Shown: positions 33,872-42,474 of the stretch, one piece after another
Layout: each line of letters opens with the position of its first letter
How positions within the stretch are numbered: position 1 is the stretch's first letter
Assembly (NCBI GenBank): GCA_009268125.1
Contig: WBOU01000008.1
Coordinates: forward strand, 155,543 to 219,542
Source: Chloroflexia bacterium SDU3-3
Lineage (GTDB): Bacteria; Chloroflexota; Chloroflexia; Chloroflexales; Roseiflexaceae
Reading direction: 5' to 3'
Length of the DNA: 64,000 bases
Program-made: the position numbers and the translations under genes
Notes under the pieces: model-generated
The model's database searches: none
The model's input: the letters and a program-made list of their open reading frames with translations, nothing else
What the model was told of the DNA's origin: nothing

Positions 33872-35206
33872 TTACTTCTCCTCAGGCGAATCTGTCTCGG
33901 CTGCGGGGGCCGCGAGTTCCTTGCCAGTGGCGAGGGTAAAGAGCCGGGCGCGCAGCTTCTGGTTGAGCACGCCGGTGGCAACGGTGGATCGAAGCTGGGT
34001 TGAGAGCAGGTTGCGCACATTGTCGCGCTGGCCTTCGTCGTAGTCGTTGAGCATGCGCTCGATCTCGGCCTCGATCTCGGCCTCGTCGACGGTGATGCCC
34101 TCGCCCTTGATGACCTCGCTGAGCACCATCGAGGACTTCAGCCGCTGCTCGCCCTGGGGCTTCAGATCAGCGACCGCCTCGTCGTGGGTCTGGCCGCGGT
34201 ACTGCAGCATCTGGTCGAGCGTGATGCCATAGCGCGACCACTCGTTCTCCTGCTCGTGCAGCAGCGAGTCGGCCTCGCGCTCGATCAGGGCCTCGGGCAA
34301 GTCCCACTCGGTGCCGGCGATGATCTGCTCGACGAAGGAGTCGACCGCGGCGTTCTCGGCGGAGCGGGTGCTGGCCTCGGCAAGCTCGGCGCGGGTCTTC
34401 TCGCGCAGCTCGTCGATGGTGCCCTCGACCTCCTCCAGGGTGGGCAGCTCTTCCCAGTCGGGCAGCACGCGCTCCTGGATCTCCTTCACGGTGACCTTGA
34501 AGGTGACATCCTTGCCCGCCACCTGCTCGTTGGCGTGGTCCTCGGGCATCTTCACCACGATCTCGCGGGTCTCATCCTGGGCGATGCCCACCAGGCCGTC
34601 GTAGAGGCCATCCACCAGGCGGTCGGCCTCAAGCACTAGCGACGAGTCCTTCAGCTCCTCGGGGTCCTCCAGCGGTTCGCCGTCGATGAAGGTCTCCATC
34701 CGCACGGTCAGCTGGTCGCCCTGCTGAGCGGGCCGAGCCTCCTCCAGCGTCTTCAGCACCACGTGGCGCTCGCGGCGGGCATCCAGCGCGCGCTGGACAT
34801 CTTCATCGGTGACTTCTTTTGGCTCGAAGTCGGCATGGATGGTGTGGTAATCAGGAATAGTGATTTCGGGCTGGACAGGCACCGTGACGCGGAAGCCAAA
34901 CGGCTCCTCGTGCAGGTGAACATTTTCAAGATTCGCCTGGCCAACGGGGTCAATTTTTTCGCTCTCAAGCGCCTGCCGGAAGCTGGTGTTGATCAGATCT
35001 TCGGACGCCTCCTCAAGCAGGGCGGCGCGGCCATAGTAGTTCTCAACAATGAAACGGGGGGCTTTGCCCTTGCGGAAGCCGGGGATCTGCACACGCTGCG
35101 AGATTCGGCGTGCGGCCTTGTCCAGGCCCTTTTCTACCTGCGCGGCATCAAGTTCAATATCAAGTGCCAGTAGACTCTTCGGCAGCTTTTCGGTAGTAAC
35201 TTTCAC
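33872..35206 (-). CDS. tig: Trigger factor (ribosome-associated chaperone)
   Basis: Trigger factor binds nascent chains at the ribosome exit. The 444-residue protein begins with GTG (GGAG 9 bases upstream). It has the ribosome-binding signature GFRKGKAPR near residue 44, a middle peptidyl-prolyl isomerase-like domain (about 150-240) and a long helical C-terminal chaperone domain (about 250-430). The final 20 residues are Ala/Glu-rich. It is the first gene of the tig-clpP-clpX operon, as in many bacteria, with an extended -10 promoter upstream. Confidence 0.95.
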   Translation of the reverse strand: MKVTTEKLPKSLLALDIELDAAQVEKGLDKAARRISQRVQIPGFRKGKAPRFIVENYYGRAALLEEASEDLINTSFRQALESEKIDPVGQANLENVHLHEEPFGFRVTVPVQPEITIPDYHTIHADFEPKEVTDEDVQRALDARRERHVVLKTLEEARPAQQGDQLTVRMETFIDGEPLEDPEELKDSSLVLEADRLVDGLYDGLVGIAQDETREIVVKMPEDHANEQVAGKDVTFKVTVKEIQERVLPDWEELPTLEEVEGTIDELREKTRAELAEASTRSAENAAVDSFVEQIIAGTEWDLPEALIEREADSLLHEQENEWSRYGITLDQMLQYRGQTHDEAVADLKPQGEQRLKSSMVLSEVIKGEGITVDEAEIEAEIERMLNDYDEGQRDNVRNLLSTQLRSTVATGVLNQKLRARLFTLATGKELAAPAAETDSPEEK

Positions 35207-35259
35207 CAGAAATACTCCATGTCAGACAATCTGGCCCGCTATGGTCCAGTACTGCCCAC

Positions 35260-35268
35260 ATTATAGCA
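35260..35268 (-). promoter_or_regulatory. Extended -10 promoter for the tig-clpP-clpX operon
   Basis: The minus strand reads TGCTATAAT, a perfect extended -10, 54 bases before the tig GTG. The -35 region (TTTGCG at 17 bases) is poor, as expected for this class. Confidence 0.65.
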
Positions 35269-35308
35269 CGAAGGGTGGGGGGCGCAAACACGGCGCTAGG
35301 GCGCGCTA

Positions 35309-35337
35309 TTGACGGAATGGCCGCGAGCAGCTACGAT
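35309..35337 (+). promoter_or_regulatory. Sigma70-type promoter for the CYTH/CHAD genes
   Basis: TTGACG (35309-35314) and TACGAT (35332-35337) are exactly 17 bases apart, each near consensus. The predicted start is near 35344, 48 bases before the CYTH ATG. Confidence 0.65.
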
Positions 35338-35391
35338 CCGCATGTCATCTTCTTGATGTAAGGTTTCTACCGCGCTCAGCCAGAGGTACCT

Positions 35392-36012
35392 ATGGAGATC
35401 GAGGCGAAGTTTCGCGCCCCCGAGCAGGTGTTTGCTGCGCTGCGCGGCCTGGGCCAGCTGGGGCCGTTCGCGCTGCGCCGCGAGCCGCAGCTGGAGATCC
35501 AGCGCAATATCTACTACGATACGGCGGATGCTCGCCTGCGCGCCGCGCCCTATGGCCTGCGCATCCGCCACATCGGCCCGCGCCAGATTGCCACGCTCAA
35601 GGGGCCTGCGCGCGTTGCCGATGGGCTGTATACGCGCGAGGAGTGGGAGCTGGATGTGCATGGCGATGACCCCGCCGCCTGGCCTGCGGGCGAGCTGCGC
35701 GACCGCGTGCTGGCCACCATCGGCGCTGCCCCGCTGCTGCCCACGGTGGAGATCCACACCGAGCGTGAGCATATCTACGCCGCGCTGGGTGGCCGCGAGC
35801 TGGCCGAGCTGAGCCTGGATGCTAGCACGCTGCTGGCGGGCGACCTGCGCGACTCGCTGCGCGAGCTGGAGGTGGAGCTGCTGCCCAGCGCGGATCGCGA
35901 CGCGTTCGACCAGCTGGTGGCGCTGCTGCGCGAGCGCTTTCCGCTTACCCCCGAGCCGCAGAGCAAGCTGGCGCGCGCCATGCTGCTGCGCGAGCGCTGG
36001 CTAAAAAGGTAG
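35392..36012 (+). CDS. CYTH-domain triphosphate-tunnel protein
   Basis: CYTH proteins bind and hydrolyse triphosphates or inorganic polyphosphate, or in some cases make cAMP. The 206-residue protein begins with the signature EIEAKF and continues with the alternating charged strands of the tunnel: IYYDTADARLRAAPYGLRIRH, ATLKGP, REEWELDV, EIHTERE, ELSLDAS, LRELEVELL. GAGG precedes the ATG. The gene is followed at 32 bases by the CHAD-domain gene. Fused CYTH-CHAD proteins are common, so the two products probably act together on polyphosphate. Confidence 0.88.
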   Translation: MEIEAKFRAPEQVFAALRGLGQLGPFALRREPQLEIQRNIYYDTADARLRAAPYGLRIRHIGPRQIATLKGPARVADGLYTREEWELDVHGDDPAAWPAGELRDRVLATIGAAPLLPTVEIHTEREHIYAALGGRELAELSLDASTLLAGDLRDSLRELEVELLPSADRDAFDQLVALLRERFPLTPEPQSKLARAMLLRERWLKR

Positions 36013-36044
36013 ACGTGCGCAGGTTTGAAAAAGGTGAGGTTGCT

Positions 36045-37520
36045 ATGGTTGCGCGTGCCTATGCTGAAGAATCGCTTCCCAACGATGGGCCATCTGCCCT
36101 AGCGCTCGCGCTGTTTGATCTGGCGGCGCTCGACCCAGCGCTACGCGGCCTGCTGCCGCATGTCTGCGCTTTCGCCGCAGGGGCGGGCGGCGAAGGCGCG
36201 GCGGCCCGCGCCGCCCGCGACGCCGCGCTGGCCGCGCCGCTGCCCGGGCTGACCGCTGCCCAGCAGCGCGTGGTGGCCAGCGCTGCCGCCTTCCACATCG
36301 CCCGCCCGCGCCCCGAGCGCGAGCCAGCCTACGCGGCGCTGGGCAAGCGCGATCGCCAGGCGGCGCTTCAGCTTGGCACCATCGCTGGGCTGGCGGGCGA
36401 GCTGCGCCGCGCTGGCGTGGCGGTGGCGGCGGACGCAGGCGGGCGCGGGCTGGCCCTGCTGGTGGCGGGCGCGCAGGCCCCGCAGGCAGTTGCATCCGCC
36501 GCGCCCTACGCCCGCCGCTGGCAGCAGCAGATCGGTCCGCTGGAGCTGCGGCTGGCCCCCGCCGATCTGGAGCTTGCGCTGCCCGCTGCTGCTCCTGCCC
36601 TCGCCCCTTCGCCCGTGCCCGCCCTGCCCTTCGGCGAGCAGCCGCTGGCCGAGGCCGCGCGGGCCTCGCTGCGTCGCCACTTCGAGAAGCTGCTGGCCCG
36701 CGCCCAGGATGTGCGGCGCGGCGACGACCCCGAGGACGTGCACCAGATGCGCGTGGCCACCCGCCGCCTGCGCGCCTCGCTGCAGGTGGTCGCGCCGGTG
36801 TTCGACGCGGCGCTGGTGCGCGACACGCGGCGGCGGCTGCGCGATCTGGCGGCTGCGCTGGGCCACGTGCGCGACCGCGATGTGCTGCTAGAGCACCTGC
36901 GCGCTGACAGGGCCGCACTTGCGACGCCGCAGCAGGACGCCCTACAGCCGCTGATCGCTGTGGTCGAGCGCGAGCTGGCGCTGGCCCGCGCTGCGCTGCT
37001 GGCCTACCTCGAGTCGAAGCGCTACCGCCGCCTCGTCCGCGACTTCGCCCGCTTCCTCACCGCGCCCGGCGCTAGCGTGGCGCTGCAGGCCGAGCACGGC
37101 GGGCCGCTGCGCACCCGCGACATGGCCGGATCGCTGATCTGGCGGCGCTACGAGGCGCTGCGCTCCTACGAGCCGCTGCTGCCCGCCGCGCCCGAGGCTA
37201 CCCTGCACCAGATGCGCATCGCAGGCAAGCGGCTGCGCTACACCCTGGAGTTCTTCACCGACGAGCGCGGGCCGGACACCCAGCCCTGCCTCGCGCCGCT
37301 GGCCGACCTGCAGGAGCTGCTGGGCGGGCTTCAGGATGCGGCGGTGGCCCGCGCGGCGATCGCGCAGCTTGGCATGGCGGGCGAGCCTGGCCCTGCGGGC
37401 TACCTGGCCCGGCGCGAGGCTGAGCGCGCGGCGCTGCTGGTGCGGCTGCCCGCCACCTGGGCGGGTGTGGGCGCTGCGGCCTACCGCAAGCGGCTGCTGG
37501 CGCTGATCGCGGCGATCTAG
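36045..37520 (+). CDS. CHAD-domain protein with a degenerate Ppx/GppA C-terminal-type domain
   Basis: I take ATG 36045 (AAAGGTGAGG just upstream), giving 491 residues; GTG 36015 is in frame. The C-terminal part (about 205-491) is a CHAD domain, an all-helical histidine-rich fold that binds polyphosphate, with two repeats of the form DVHQMRVATRRLRAS and TLHQMRIAGKRLRYTLEFF. The N-terminal part (about 1-190) resembles the HD-type C-terminal domain of exopolyphosphatases: LFDLAALDPALRGLLPH, and AQQRVVASAAAFHIARPRP followed by LQLGTIAGLAGELRR. Its metal-binding His/Asp residues look lost. It is coupled to the CYTH gene. Confidence 0.85.
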   Translation: MVARAYAEESLPNDGPSALALALFDLAALDPALRGLLPHVCAFAAGAGGEGAAARAARDAALAAPLPGLTAAQQRVVASAAAFHIARPRPEREPAYAALGKRDRQAALQLGTIAGLAGELRRAGVAVAADAGGRGLALLVAGAQAPQAVASAAPYARRWQQQIGPLELRLAPADLELALPAAAPALAPSPVPALPFGEQPLAEAARASLRRHFEKLLARAQDVRRGDDPEDVHQMRVATRRLRASLQVVAPVFDAALVRDTRRRLRDLAAALGHVRDRDVLLEHLRADRAALATPQQDALQPLIAVVERELALARAALLAYLESKRYRRLVRDFARFLTAPGASVALQAEHGGPLRTRDMAGSLIWRRYEALRSYEPLLPAAPEATLHQMRIAGKRLRYTLEFFTDERGPDTQPCLAPLADLQELLGGLQDAAVARAAIAQLGMAGEPGPAGYLARREAERAALLVRLPATWAGVGAAAYRKRLLALIAAI

Positions 37521-37662
37521 CGCTGGCCGCTCGCACCGGCGCGAAGGCCAAAAAGATAGGAAAAATCGGCCTGCCAGCATTGGCTCCAGCCTTCCCGCTT
37601 CGGTGGAGATTATGGCCAGCAGTCATATCGGTGCGCCTTCGCCGGATGGGCGAGGCCGACGT

Positions 37663-37733
37663 GACGCAATCGGGTTCCGGGGTGATGCAATCGGGTTCCG
37701 GGGTGATGCAATCGGGTTCCGGGGTGATGCAAT
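37663..37733 (+). repeat. 21-base tandem repeat, three full copies plus 8 bases
   Basis: The unit gatgcaatcgggttccgggg plus t occurs at 37663-37683 (c for t at position 3), 37684-37704 and 37705-37725, then gatgcaat. The copies are otherwise identical, so expansion is recent. Confidence 0.95.
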
Positions 37734-37807
37734 TGCCTTCCGCAATGTTTCTCCCCTGGCCCGCCTTCGAGCCTTCGCGTCTTCGTGGTATTCGTTCCTT
37801 TTCCGTC

Positions 37808-37836
37808 CTGGGAGCTTTGGTGTCTTGGTGGTAAAA
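37808..37836 (+). repeat. Dispersed 29-base intergenic repeat, copy A
   Basis: This contains ttggtgtcttggtggtaaaa preceded by ctgggagct. It matches the reverse complement of 52316-52344 at about 25 of 29 positions. Both copies are intergenic. Confidence 0.75.
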
Positions 37837-37986
37837 GAATCCTCGGGCTACCGTGCACATAAGCCCAGGTGCCGCATCCCCGCGCCCTTGCGGCCCCATC
37901 CCCCGCCGTGTATACTATGGCCTGACCCGAAAACCTGTGCTATCACCACGCGCCGATTGCGCGCCCTGATGAGATAAAGAGGCCCC

Positions 37987-40900
37987 GTGATCCCACGCAA
38001 ACTAGCCCTGCGCAATTTCATGTGCTACCGCGAGGATGTGCCCCCGCTTGAGTTCGACGGCCTGGGCATCGCCTGCCTGTCCGGCGAGAACGGCGCGGGC
38101 AAGTCGGCCCTGCTGGATGCGCTGACCTGGGCGCTGTGGGGCGAGTCGCGTCTGAAGAGCGACGACGACCTGATCGCGCTGGGGGCGACCGAGATGGAGG
38201 TCGAGCTGACCTTCGCGCTCGATGGGCAGGACTACCGCATCATCCGCAAGCGCAGCAAGGCCAAGCGCACCGGCCAGAGCTGGCTCGATTTCCAGGTGCG
38301 CAGCGGCGACGCCTGGAAGTCGCTGACGGCGGCCTCCCTACGCGAGACCCAGCAGACCATCACCAGCACCCTGCACATGGGCTACGAGACCTTCGCCAAC
38401 TCGGCGTTCCTGCGCCAGGGCCGCGCCGACGAGTTCACCCGCAAGGAGCCATCCAAGCGCAAGCAGGTGCTGGCCGAGATTCTGGGGCTGGATGTGTACG
38501 AGCAGCTGGAGGGCGGCTCGAAGGAGCGCGCCAAGTCGCTCGATGGCCAGATGAAGGTGGTGGAGGGCCAGATCGCCGAGCTGGAGCGCCAGGCCAGCGA
38601 GCAGGAGTTCCGCGCCAAAGAGGTGGAGAGCGCCGAGCGCCACGTGGCCAGCGTGTCCGAGCAGCTGGCCGAGGCCGAGCAGCAGCTGGCCGAGCTGTCC
38701 GCCCGCGTCCAGTCGCTTGAGCAGCTGCGCCAGCGCAGCCAAGATCTGCGCAAGCGCCAGGCCGACATCCGCCGCGAGCGCGACGATCTGGCCGTGGCGG
38801 TGGAGCGCCTGCGACGCGCGGTGAACGAGAGCGAGCAGGTGGTGGCCCGCCGCGCCGAGATCACGGCGGGCGTGGCGCAGCTCGAGGCCGCCCAGGCCGA
38901 GCAGCGCCGCTACGACGACCTGCGCGACCCCTACGACCAGCTGCTGGAGCGCTACCGCGCCCACGAGAAGGCGGTGGATACGGCTGAAGGCCAGATCAAG
39001 GCCGACCTACGCGTGGCCGAGGGCGAGCTGAAGCGGCTGCGCGATGCCGCCGCCCGCCGCCCCCACCTTGAGGCTCAGCTGGCCGATCTCCAGCGGCAGA
39101 GCAGCGGCTTTCCTGCGCTTCAGGAGGAGCTGGGTAAGGCCCGCACCCGCCGCGCCGAGCTGAGCGAGAAGCTGCAGGAATCGAGTCGATTGCAGGTGGA
39201 GCGCGGCAATCTGGCCCACCAGCTTGATCTGAAGAAGTCTAGCCTAACCAAGGTGCGCGACGATCTGAAGCGCCAGCAGAAAGAAGCCGAGGATCAGATT
39301 CGCCGCCTGGAGCAGGCCCGCCCCGAGCTGGAGCGCGCCCGCAGGCGTCAGGAGGCGCTGCAGGCCGATCTCGATGCCCTTGAGCAGCTGCGCGCCGACG
39401 AGCGCGGCGGCGTGGATCGGGCCGGGGCTTTGCGGGCCGAGTGCGCGCATATCAAGGCCCAGGGCGACGAGATTAACCGCAAGTTGGCGCTGCTGAAGGA
39501 GCAGGGCGACGCCCACGAGTGCCCGCTCTGCGGCAGCGAGCTGGGACACAGCGGCGTCGAGCGGATCGAGCAGCAGTACGACCGCGAGCGGGCTGACCTG
39601 CGCGCCCTGTTCAGCACCAAGAACAACGAGGCCAAGCAGATCGAGGCCAGCCTGGCCCAGCTGGGCGAACAGATCGCACGGCGCGAGGGCGCGGCCAGCG
39701 AGATGCAGCGCCTAGCGGGCCAGATCGCCCGCGGCGAGGCCGACCTCGCCGCCGCCGACCAGGCCCGCGCCCGCATGGCCGAGGACCAGCGCGCCCTAGA
39801 AGACGTGCAGCTCCAGCTGCTGAAGGGCGACTACGAGCACGGCACCCGCGCCGAGCTGGCCAAGGTCGACGCCATGATCAGCGCCCTGGGCGATGTGGAG
39901 ACGGTCAAGCGCCAGCTGGCCCAGGCCGAGGAGCAGAGCCAGCGCGTCGAGCGCCGGATCGAGGAGCAGCGCGGCATTATCGCCAAGGTCGAGTCTATCC
40001 AGCGCGACATCCAGGCCATCGAAGAGTCGCTTCCCGCCCTGCACGACCAGGAGACGCTGGTGGGCGAGCTGCAGACCACGCTGGGCATGGGCGATTTTGC
40101 CCACGAGGATCGGCTGGCCATGGAGCGCATCAAGCAGCAGGCCAAAGATCTCGGCTATTCCTCCGACGCCCACCGCGCCGCTGGCGAGCAGGCCCGCGCC
40201 CTGGTGCGCTGGGAGGAGGAGCGGCGCAGGCTTGAGCGCGCCGAGGAGCGCCTGGCCGACGACCGTGCCGCGCTCGGGCGCGACGAGCAGTCGCTGGCCC
40301 GCCGCGATGAGGATCTGGCCGATGCCGACGCCCGTCTGGCCGAGATCCAGGCTAGCCTGCTCGACCTCGGCCCCGCCACCCGCGAGCGCGACGCCGCCCA
40401 GCTGCGCGCCGACGACCTGCGGCGCGTGCTGGGCGTGGCCCAGCGCGACCTGGGCGAGAAACGCGGCAAGCTGGCCACGGTGGAAAATGCTGCCGTCGAG
40501 CTGTTCTCGCAGCAGCAGCGCCGCAAGGAGCTGGCCGCGCGCAAGGCCCTCTACGACGATCTGACGCTGTCGTTTGGCAAAAAGGGCGTGCAGGCGCTGC
40601 TGATCGAGACCGCCGTGCCCGAGATTCAGGAGGAGGCCAACAAGCTGCTGGGCCGCATGACCGATAACCAGATGCACCTGACCTTTGAGACCCAGGGCGC
40701 GACCAAGAAGGGCGACGTGACCGAGACGCTGGAGATCAAGATCGCCGATGGCCTGGGCACCCGCGTCTACGACGCCTACTCCGGCGGCGAGAGCTTCCGC
40801 GTGGACTTCGCCATCCGCATCGCGCTGGCCAAGCTGCTGGCGCGGCGTGCGGGCGCGCGGCTGGAGACGCTGGTGATCGACGAGGGCTTCGGATCGCAGG

Positions 40901-41061
40901 ACGCCAAGGGCCGCGAGCGCCTGGTCGAGGCGATCACCTCGGTGCAGCAGGACTTCGGGCAGATCCTCGTGGTCACGCATATCCAAGAGCTCAAAGACCT
41001 CTTCCCAGTGCAGATCGAGATCACCAAGAAGCCCGAGGGCAGCACCTGGGCCATCGCATAG
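37987..41061 (+). CDS. sbcC: SbcC/Rad50-type SMC-like ATPase
   Basis: With SbcD, SbcC forms a nuclease that opens hairpins and processes DNA ends. The 1024-residue protein has the N-terminal Walker A GENGAGKS (33-40) and the Q-loop region SAFLRQGRADEFT. Two long coiled-coil arms (about 180-500 and 520-860) flank the zinc hook CPLC (512-515), and at the C-terminus are the signature YSGGES and Walker B ETLVIDEGFGSQD. It starts with GTG 37987 after AGAGG. No sbcD nuclease gene is adjacent, so either the partner lies elsewhere or this is a stand-alone SMC-like protein. Confidence 0.88.
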   Translation: MIPRKLALRNFMCYREDVPPLEFDGLGIACLSGENGAGKSALLDALTWALWGESRLKSDDDLIALGATEMEVELTFALDGQDYRIIRKRSKAKRTGQSWLDFQVRSGDAWKSLTAASLRETQQTITSTLHMGYETFANSAFLRQGRADEFTRKEPSKRKQVLAEILGLDVYEQLEGGSKERAKSLDGQMKVVEGQIAELERQASEQEFRAKEVESAERHVASVSEQLAEAEQQLAELSARVQSLEQLRQRSQDLRKRQADIRRERDDLAVAVERLRRAVNESEQVVARRAEITAGVAQLEAAQAEQRRYDDLRDPYDQLLERYRAHEKAVDTAEGQIKADLRVAEGELKRLRDAAARRPHLEAQLADLQRQSSGFPALQEELGKARTRRAELSEKLQESSRLQVERGNLAHQLDLKKSSLTKVRDDLKRQQKEAEDQIRRLEQARPELERARRRQEALQADLDALEQLRADERGGVDRAGALRAECAHIKAQGDEINRKLALLKEQGDAHECPLCGSELGHSGVERIEQQYDRERADLRALFSTKNNEAKQIEASLAQLGEQIARREGAASEMQRLAGQIARGEADLAAADQARARMAEDQRALEDVQLQLLKGDYEHGTRAELAKVDAMISALGDVETVKRQLAQAEEQSQRVERRIEEQRGIIAKVESIQRDIQAIEESLPALHDQETLVGELQTTLGMGDFAHEDRLAMERIKQQAKDLGYSSDAHRAAGEQARALVRWEEERRRLERAEERLADDRAALGRDEQSLARRDEDLADADARLAEIQASLLDLGPATRERDAAQLRADDLRRVLGVAQRDLGEKRGKLATVENAAVELFSQQQRRKELAARKALYDDLTLSFGKKGVQALLIETAVPEIQEEANKLLGRMTDNQMHLTFETQGATKKGDVTETLEIKIADGLGTRVYDAYSGGESFRVDFAIRIALAKLLARRAGARLETLVIDEGFGSQDAKGRERLVEAITSVQQDFGQILVVTHIQELKDLFPVQIEITKKPEGSTWAIA

Positions 41062-41099
41062 CGCGGGCCGCCCCAGCGGCGCCGCACAAGGGAACCGAT

Positions 41100-41885
41100 G
41101 TGAGCCTCGAATCGCTGCTCCCGCGCTTTATCACCATCCCGCCTGCGCCCTTTTTGATGGGCACGCCGATGCGCGACCTGAGCGGGCTGGCCAAGATCTA
41201 CGGCGGCACGCGCGAGTCCTACCGCGAGGAGTCGCCGCAGTTCCCGCTCTCGCTCCACGCCTTCGAGATCGCCGATGTGCCCGTGACCAACGCGCTGTAC
41301 GCCGCCTATGTGCACGCCAGCGGCGCGCGCGCGCCCCTGCACTGGCGCGGCCCCCAGCCGCCCGATGCCCTGCTCGACCACCCCGTGGCCGACGTGAGCT
41401 GGGCCGAGGCCGACGGGTTCTGCCAGTGGCTCTCGGGTGCGGTGTTTGGCCTGCGCCGCTGGGGCTGGCCGTTTCAGCGCGCCGCGCACTTCCGCCTGCC
41501 CAGCGAGGCCGAGTGGGAGCACGCCGCGCGCGGCACCGATGGGCGCACCTTTCCCTGGGGCGATACCTGGGATGCCCGCCTAGCCAACACCCAGGAGGCG
41601 GGCCTGGCTACCACTACGCGGGTGGGCGCCTACCCCCAGGGCGCTAGCCCCTACGGCTGCCTCGACATGTGCGGCAATGTCTGGGAGTGGACCGCGTCGC
41701 TCGATCGGCTCTACCCCTACTCGCGCCACGACGACCGCGAGCGCCGCAGCGCCGAGGGCAGGCGCATCCTGCGCGGCGGCTGCTACGCCAACCCGCATGG
41801 CTACGCCCGCTGCGCCTGCCGATTCCGGCTGGGCACCGATGTGCACAATCCCTTTCTCGGTTTCCGACTGGTACGTTCAAGCTAG
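41100..41885 (+). CDS. Formylglycine-generating-enzyme (SUMF1/EgtB-like) domain protein
   Basis: The family includes sulfatase-activating formylglycine enzymes and EgtB-type iron enzymes. The 261-residue product has the fold's landmarks: IPPAPFLMGTP at the N-terminus, PVTNALYAAYV, PVADVSWAEADGFCQWL, RLPSEAEWEHAARG, PWGDTW, MCGNVWEWTAS and ILRGGCYANP. Near the C-terminus it has YARCACRFRLG. One of the two active-site cysteines of human FGE seems matched, while the position five residues later is not Cys, so formylglycine formation is doubtful. The start is GTG 41100. No sulfatase gene is nearby. Confidence 0.85.
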   Translation: MSLESLLPRFITIPPAPFLMGTPMRDLSGLAKIYGGTRESYREESPQFPLSLHAFEIADVPVTNALYAAYVHASGARAPLHWRGPQPPDALLDHPVADVSWAEADGFCQWLSGAVFGLRRWGWPFQRAAHFRLPSEAEWEHAARGTDGRTFPWGDTWDARLANTQEAGLATTTRVGAYPQGASPYGCLDMCGNVWEWTASLDRLYPYSRHDDRERRSAEGRRILRGGCYANPHGYARCACRFRLGTDVHNPFLGFRLVRSS

Positions 41886-41902
41886 GGTAGAAGGAGCATG
41901 GT

Positions 41903-42358
41903 ATGGCGCAGATTCTCAAGCCGCCGACGCCGCTGCCAAAGCCGTTTGGCCTGCCGAGCGTTTTCCTGGCTGGGTCGATTGATATGGGCCAGGCGGCCAC
42001 GTGGCAGCGTGATGTGGAGCAGCTTCTGGATGCGCACGAGATTCTCATCCTCAACCCGCGCCGCGACGACTGGGATGCCTCGTGGCAGCAGGATCGATCC
42101 AACCCTCAGTTTGTGGCCCAGGTCGAGTGGGAGCTCGACGCGCTGGCTCGCGCCGACCGCATCCTCATGTACTTTGCGCCGGGGTCGCTGGCCCCGATTA
42201 CCCTGCTGGAGCTAGGGCTGTTTGCCAGCAGCGGCAAGGTGGTGGTGTGCTGCCCGCTGGGCTACTGGCGTAAGGGGAATATCGACATCATCTGCGAGCA
42301 CCATCGCATCCCCCAGGCCTCCAACCTCGCCGAGCTATGCTCGTATGCCCCGCGCTAG
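41903..42358 (+). CDS. Nucleoside 2-deoxyribosyltransferase-like protein
   Basis: This family exchanges or hydrolyses the base of deoxynucleosides and nucleotides. The 151-residue protein has VFLAGSID (substrate-binding loop), ILNPRRDDWD, the catalytic-type FVAQVEWELDALARADRILMYF, and PGSLAPITLLELGLFASSGKVVVCCP, where the Glu of LLELG fits the family's nucleophile or contact region. It is 17 bases after the SUMF1-like gene and probably co-transcribed with it. Many such small homologues are of unproven activity. Confidence 0.8.
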   Translation: MAQILKPPTPLPKPFGLPSVFLAGSIDMGQAATWQRDVEQLLDAHEILILNPRRDDWDASWQQDRSNPQFVAQVEWELDALARADRILMYFAPGSLAPITLLELGLFASSGKVVVCCPLGYWRKGNIDIICEHHRIPQASNLAELCSYAPR

Positions 42359-42387
42359 TACAGGCGCTGGCCATAGATGTTATTTCG

Positions 42388-42439
42388 TTGGGAACTGCGC
42401 GAATTGCCATTTTATAATTTCCAGCCGCTCTGGTATACT
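42388..42439 (+). promoter_or_regulatory. Promoter region upstream of the HEFTH metalloprotease gene
   Basis: Two -10-like boxes occur: TATAAT at 42413-42418 with TTGGGA 19 bases upstream (42388-42393), and TATACT at 42434-42439 without a clear -35. The region is AT-rich relative to its surroundings. Confidence 0.4.
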
Positions 42440-42474
42440 AGTCGTGCAACATCTACCCAGCAGCGGAGTTACCC

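Larger units (their letters stand above)
37521..37986 (+). other. 466-base repeat-bearing intergenic region before the SbcC-type gene
   Basis: No gene is supported. It contains a 21-base tandem repeat (37663-37733) and one copy of a dispersed 29-base repeat (37808-37836). Its composition differs from the flanking genes. Confidence 0.7.

Noticed and set aside
36043-36918. A 291-codon minus-strand frame opposite the CHAD gene
   Set aside because: Arg/Pro/Ala-rich shadow of a very GC-rich gene; the plus-strand frame contains the recognisable CHAD motifs.
37663-37733. Short direct repeats considered as a CRISPR array
   Set aside because: The units are head-to-tail with no spacers and no cas genes are nearby; it is a tandem repeat.
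37580-37834. A small frame encoding QSGSGVM repeats
   Set aside because: Any 21-base repeat free of stops gives a heptapeptide repeat; there is no ribosome-binding site and the composition does not match neighbouring genes.
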